From: JAXHLG01 sp046497225
GTDB taxonomy: Bacteria; Patescibacteriota; Minisyncoccia; Moranbacterales; DUUL01
Reading direction: 5' to 3'
NCBI GenBank assembly: GCA_046497225.1
Contig: JAWOGA010000006.1
Coordinates: 1-7,069 of the forward strand
DNA length: 7,069 nt
The position numbers and the translations under genes were made by a program. Numbering within the stretch: position 1 is the stretch's first letter; each line of letters begins with the position of its first letter. The notes beneath the pieces were generated by a model. That model searched no databases. It was not told the origin of the DNA and saw only the letters and a program-made list of their open reading frames with translations. This document shows positions 5,327 through 7,069 of the stretch, piece by piece.

Positions 5327-7069
5327 ATGTCGGAGGCAACTTTAGGAAACAAAATAAAAGGTCTTGAAAAGATTCAAGGTAGTTTTCCCGGTCAAGATTC
5401 TCGCAAAATAAGCGAGAATGACAGTGCTGGAGTAGAGAAGGAGAAAAACGAAATGAAAGCGGTTCAAGAAGTTATTTCAGAATATCTAAATGATGATATA
5501 AAAGACTTGTATGCGCTGGATTATGTTTCAGGTAGCAAAAGTGTCTGGGATTTGCTTGATGACGAGGAAAAAGTGGAAAGCAAGAGAAAAACCCAAAAAT
5601 ATAAAAAATACTGCGAAAAGTTTGAAGAAGAAATATACGGGGATGGCGGGCTTGCTGAACATTTGCAAAAAAAAGCTCAGTCTGGAGATATTCAATTAGA
5701 AAAAAGAGGTGGGTTGGAGAAAGAAATAATAGAATATTTACATAAAAAAAATCTGAAAAAACCGCTAAGGTTTATGGTTTATGACATTCTGGAAAAAGAA
5801 AAACTAGGCGAGGAACAATCAAAAGATATCGAAGATGTTTTTCGAGATTACAAATACAGCTCAGGAAGCGCTTCCAAAAAAGCCCTGGAAAAATTTTTAG
5901 ATAAATTTTTAAAGAGGCGCGAGGAAGATGTTGAGGAAAGCGAGGAATCAGGGGAACAAGCCGCAATTCAGTCAACATCAAGCGAGACTAGTTTTGCAGA
6001 TTTGACAGAGAAAAAGAGAGAGGAAGCCCCTGAAAAAGAAAAAGATTCAACTTTGCAAACGAGAGGAGTTTCAGTAAGCCAAAAAGACGGAAAGAGTGAG
6101 AACGCCGGCGGACAGCAGGAAAATAAAGAAGCTGATTTTAGAGAAGAAGAAAAACCGGACTCTTCTGAGGTGGAAAAACCCTGGAAAAGGCTTGAAAAGT
6201 ATAAATTGAACGCTGTTTATAGTAATCATATTGGTGATGGATTAAAAATAAAGGATTTCAGTGAGGAAGACAATAAAGTAACAGTAGAAATTTATCCCAG
6301 CCCATTTGAAATGACAAAAGAAAAAGACGAAGATGGAAGTGAAACAAATGCTATATCTATTAAAAAAGACTCTTCGGAAGCGAGCTATGAGGAAAGGATT
6401 CCCGTCGATGAGTTTGAGGATTGGTTTAAGAAGGAGGGCTTTCGTTTGGAGGCAGAGGATGAGGGAAGAGATGCTGGTAATGAAGAGGGGGGTAAAGAAA
6501 CTGAAGGGCAAGAACCGATAGTACAGAAAGATGAGGTTTATAAGCCTGCAGAGGAAGCCCGGCCGAAAGAAAATAACGAACAACAAAGAGGATTACCGAA
6601 AGGCGGCAAAGAGGAGAATGCTGAGCAAGAGAAAAATGAGAATAATATTGAAGAAAGGCTAGAAAAAATTAAAGGGATGAATGTTGATCGCAACGGAGAA
6701 GTTGTAATCGTCCGAGAAGGCGGCAAAAAAGGAGAAGTTAAATTGCAAGACGGGAAAGCTTTTCCAATTGAAAAAGTTGAGAATTTTTTCCAAAAAGGGG
6801 GATTTAAAAGATTCAATGCAGTAAAAGATTATATTAATGAATTAAAGGAGGATGTTCTGTTTGAGGATGTTGAGGTGAAATTCAAAAAAGATAGAATTGA
6901 AGTTTTGAACTATTATTATGATGAAAAAGATCATCTTTTTCGAGCTATAATTAAAGACAATAATGAGGAGAGGGTCGTGCCAATCGGACAATTAAGAGAA
7001 AGATTAGATAATATAGAAAATAGATTGAGAAGTAAGTTTATTAAAAAATATGGAGAACCCGGCAAAGCC
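5327..7069 (+). CDS. Large highly charged protein of unknown function, 3' end outside window
   Basis: One frame stays open from 5327 to the window end (581 codons, no stop), so the protein is C-terminally incomplete. I do not recognise its family. No signal peptide or transmembrane segment is visible, so a cytoplasmic location is likely. Layout: a charged N-terminal tail (1-42); a helical Lys/Glu-rich region with scattered aromatic residues (43-200); an acidic, Ser/Gln/Glu-rich linker (about 201-284); module A (294-374); a Gly/Glu/Asn-rich linker (375-440); module B (445-496); and module C (508 to about 575). The modules share beta-type alternation ending in a Pro-hydrophobic-x-x-hydrophobic helix, for example IPVDEFEDWFKKEGF and FPIEKVENFFQKGGF. 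The start is uncertain: ATG 5327 has no Shine-Dalgarno, whereas the in-frame ATG at 5453 (residue 43) has AAGGAG (5438-5443) 9 nt upstream. The YjbQ-family gene ends 50 nt before 5327. Confidence 0.85.
   Translation, partial: MSEATLGNKIKGLEKIQGSFPGQDSRKISENDSAGVEKEKNEMKAVQEVISEYLNDDIKDLYALDYVSGSKSVWDLLDDEEKVESKRKTQKYKKYCEKFEEEIYGDGGLAEHLQKKAQSGDIQLEKRGGLEKEIIEYLHKKNLKKPLRFMVYDILEKEKLGEEQSKDIEDVFRDYKYSSGSASKKALEKFLDKFLKRREEDVEESEESGEQAAIQSTSSETSFADLTEKKREEAPEKEKDSTLQTRGVSVSQKDGKSENAGGQQENKEADFREEEKPDSSEVEKPWKRLEKYKLNAVYSNHIGDGLKIKDFSEEDNKVTVEIYPSPFEMTKEKDEDGSETNAISIKKDSSEASYEERIPVDEFEDWFKKEGFRLEAEDEGRDAGNEEGGKETEGQEPIVQKDEVYKPAEEARPKENNEQQRGLPKGGKEENAEQEKNENNIEERLEKIKGMNVDRNGEVVIVREGGKKGEVKLQDGKAFPIEKVENFFQKGGFKRFNAVKDYINELKEDVLFEDVEVKFKKDRIEVLNYYYDEKDHLFRAIIKDNNEERVVPIGQLRERLDNIENRLRSKFIKKYGEPGKA
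5397..5419. repeat. 8-bp inverted repeat between the two possible starts of the long ORF
   Basis: ATTCTCGC (5397-5404) and GCGAGAAT (5412-5419) form a perfect 8-bp stem around the 7-nt loop AAAATAA, and TGACAG immediately after the stem. The arrangement (a GATTC-type left arm and a GAATGACAG-type right end) resembles dispersed palindromic repeats seen in many bacterial genomes; this comparison is from memory. If translation starts at 5453 the hairpin lies in the leader, 18 nt before the ribosome binding site. If it starts at 5327 it encodes residues 24-31. Confidence 0.6.

Noticed and set aside
5511..6521. Short + strand frames at 5511-5699 and 6333-6521
   Set aside because: They are alternate frames inside the continuous 581-codon ORF and have no ribosome binding sites or family signatures.
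5772..6816. Several minus-strand open frames (5772-5981, 6242-6586, 6538-6816) rich in Phe, Leu and Ser
   Set aside because: They are the reverse complement of Lys/Glu-rich codons in the long + strand ORF, which explains both their openness and their composition.
1..7069. CRISPR array, insertion sequence, prophage or toxin-antitoxin pair
   Set aside because: No regularly spaced repeats, transposase, integrase or recognisable toxin or antitoxin motifs were seen on either strand.

Overview
This is AT-rich bacterial DNA with every convincing gene on the + strand. The gene content (bacterial RNase Y and HU, class II aldolase, a YjbQ-family protein, a long charged orphan protein) and divergent active-site loops in the two glycolytic enzymes suggest a Candidate Phyla Radiation (Patescibacteria) genome. 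That placement is an inference from gene style; no rRNA or other marker is present. TGA ends both the membrane-protein gene and the aldolase gene at the expected family lengths, so the standard bacterial code is used, not the TGA=Gly code of Gracilibacteria/Absconditabacteria.

Positions 4-2146 look like one operon: a small membrane protein of the 'small multidrug export' family, triosephosphate isomerase (ATGA overlap with the first gene) and class II fructose-bisphosphate aldolase (11 nt downstream). The last two catalyse adjacent steps of glycolysis. A 464-bp gene-free interval (2147-2610) follows. It holds a GC-rich island that may be a repeat remnant, a good sigma70-type promoter (2407-2435), a Shine-Dalgarno-led four-codon mini-ORF and a terminator-like hairpin just before the RNase Y gene. 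RNase Y (2611-4131) is complete, with membrane anchor, coiled coil, KH and HD domains.

A monocistronic HU gene (4341-4616) has its own promoter, a leader able to form two mutually exclusive hairpins, a strong ribosome binding site and a near-perfect intrinsic terminator (4637-4673). Downstream, a perfect DnaA-box 9-mer lies just upstream of a strong promoter for a YjbQ/UPF0047 protein (4836-5276).

The last 1.7 kb (5327-7069) is one open reading frame that runs off the window. It encodes at least 581 residues of a highly charged protein I cannot assign to a family. It has a helical N-terminal region and three diverged copies of a beta-rich module that ends in a short helix, with long acidic linkers before the first and second copies. 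This protein is the most novel item in the window. Its start is ambiguous: the longest start has no ribosome binding site, while an internal ATG at 5453 has a good one, and an 8-bp inverted repeat lies between them.
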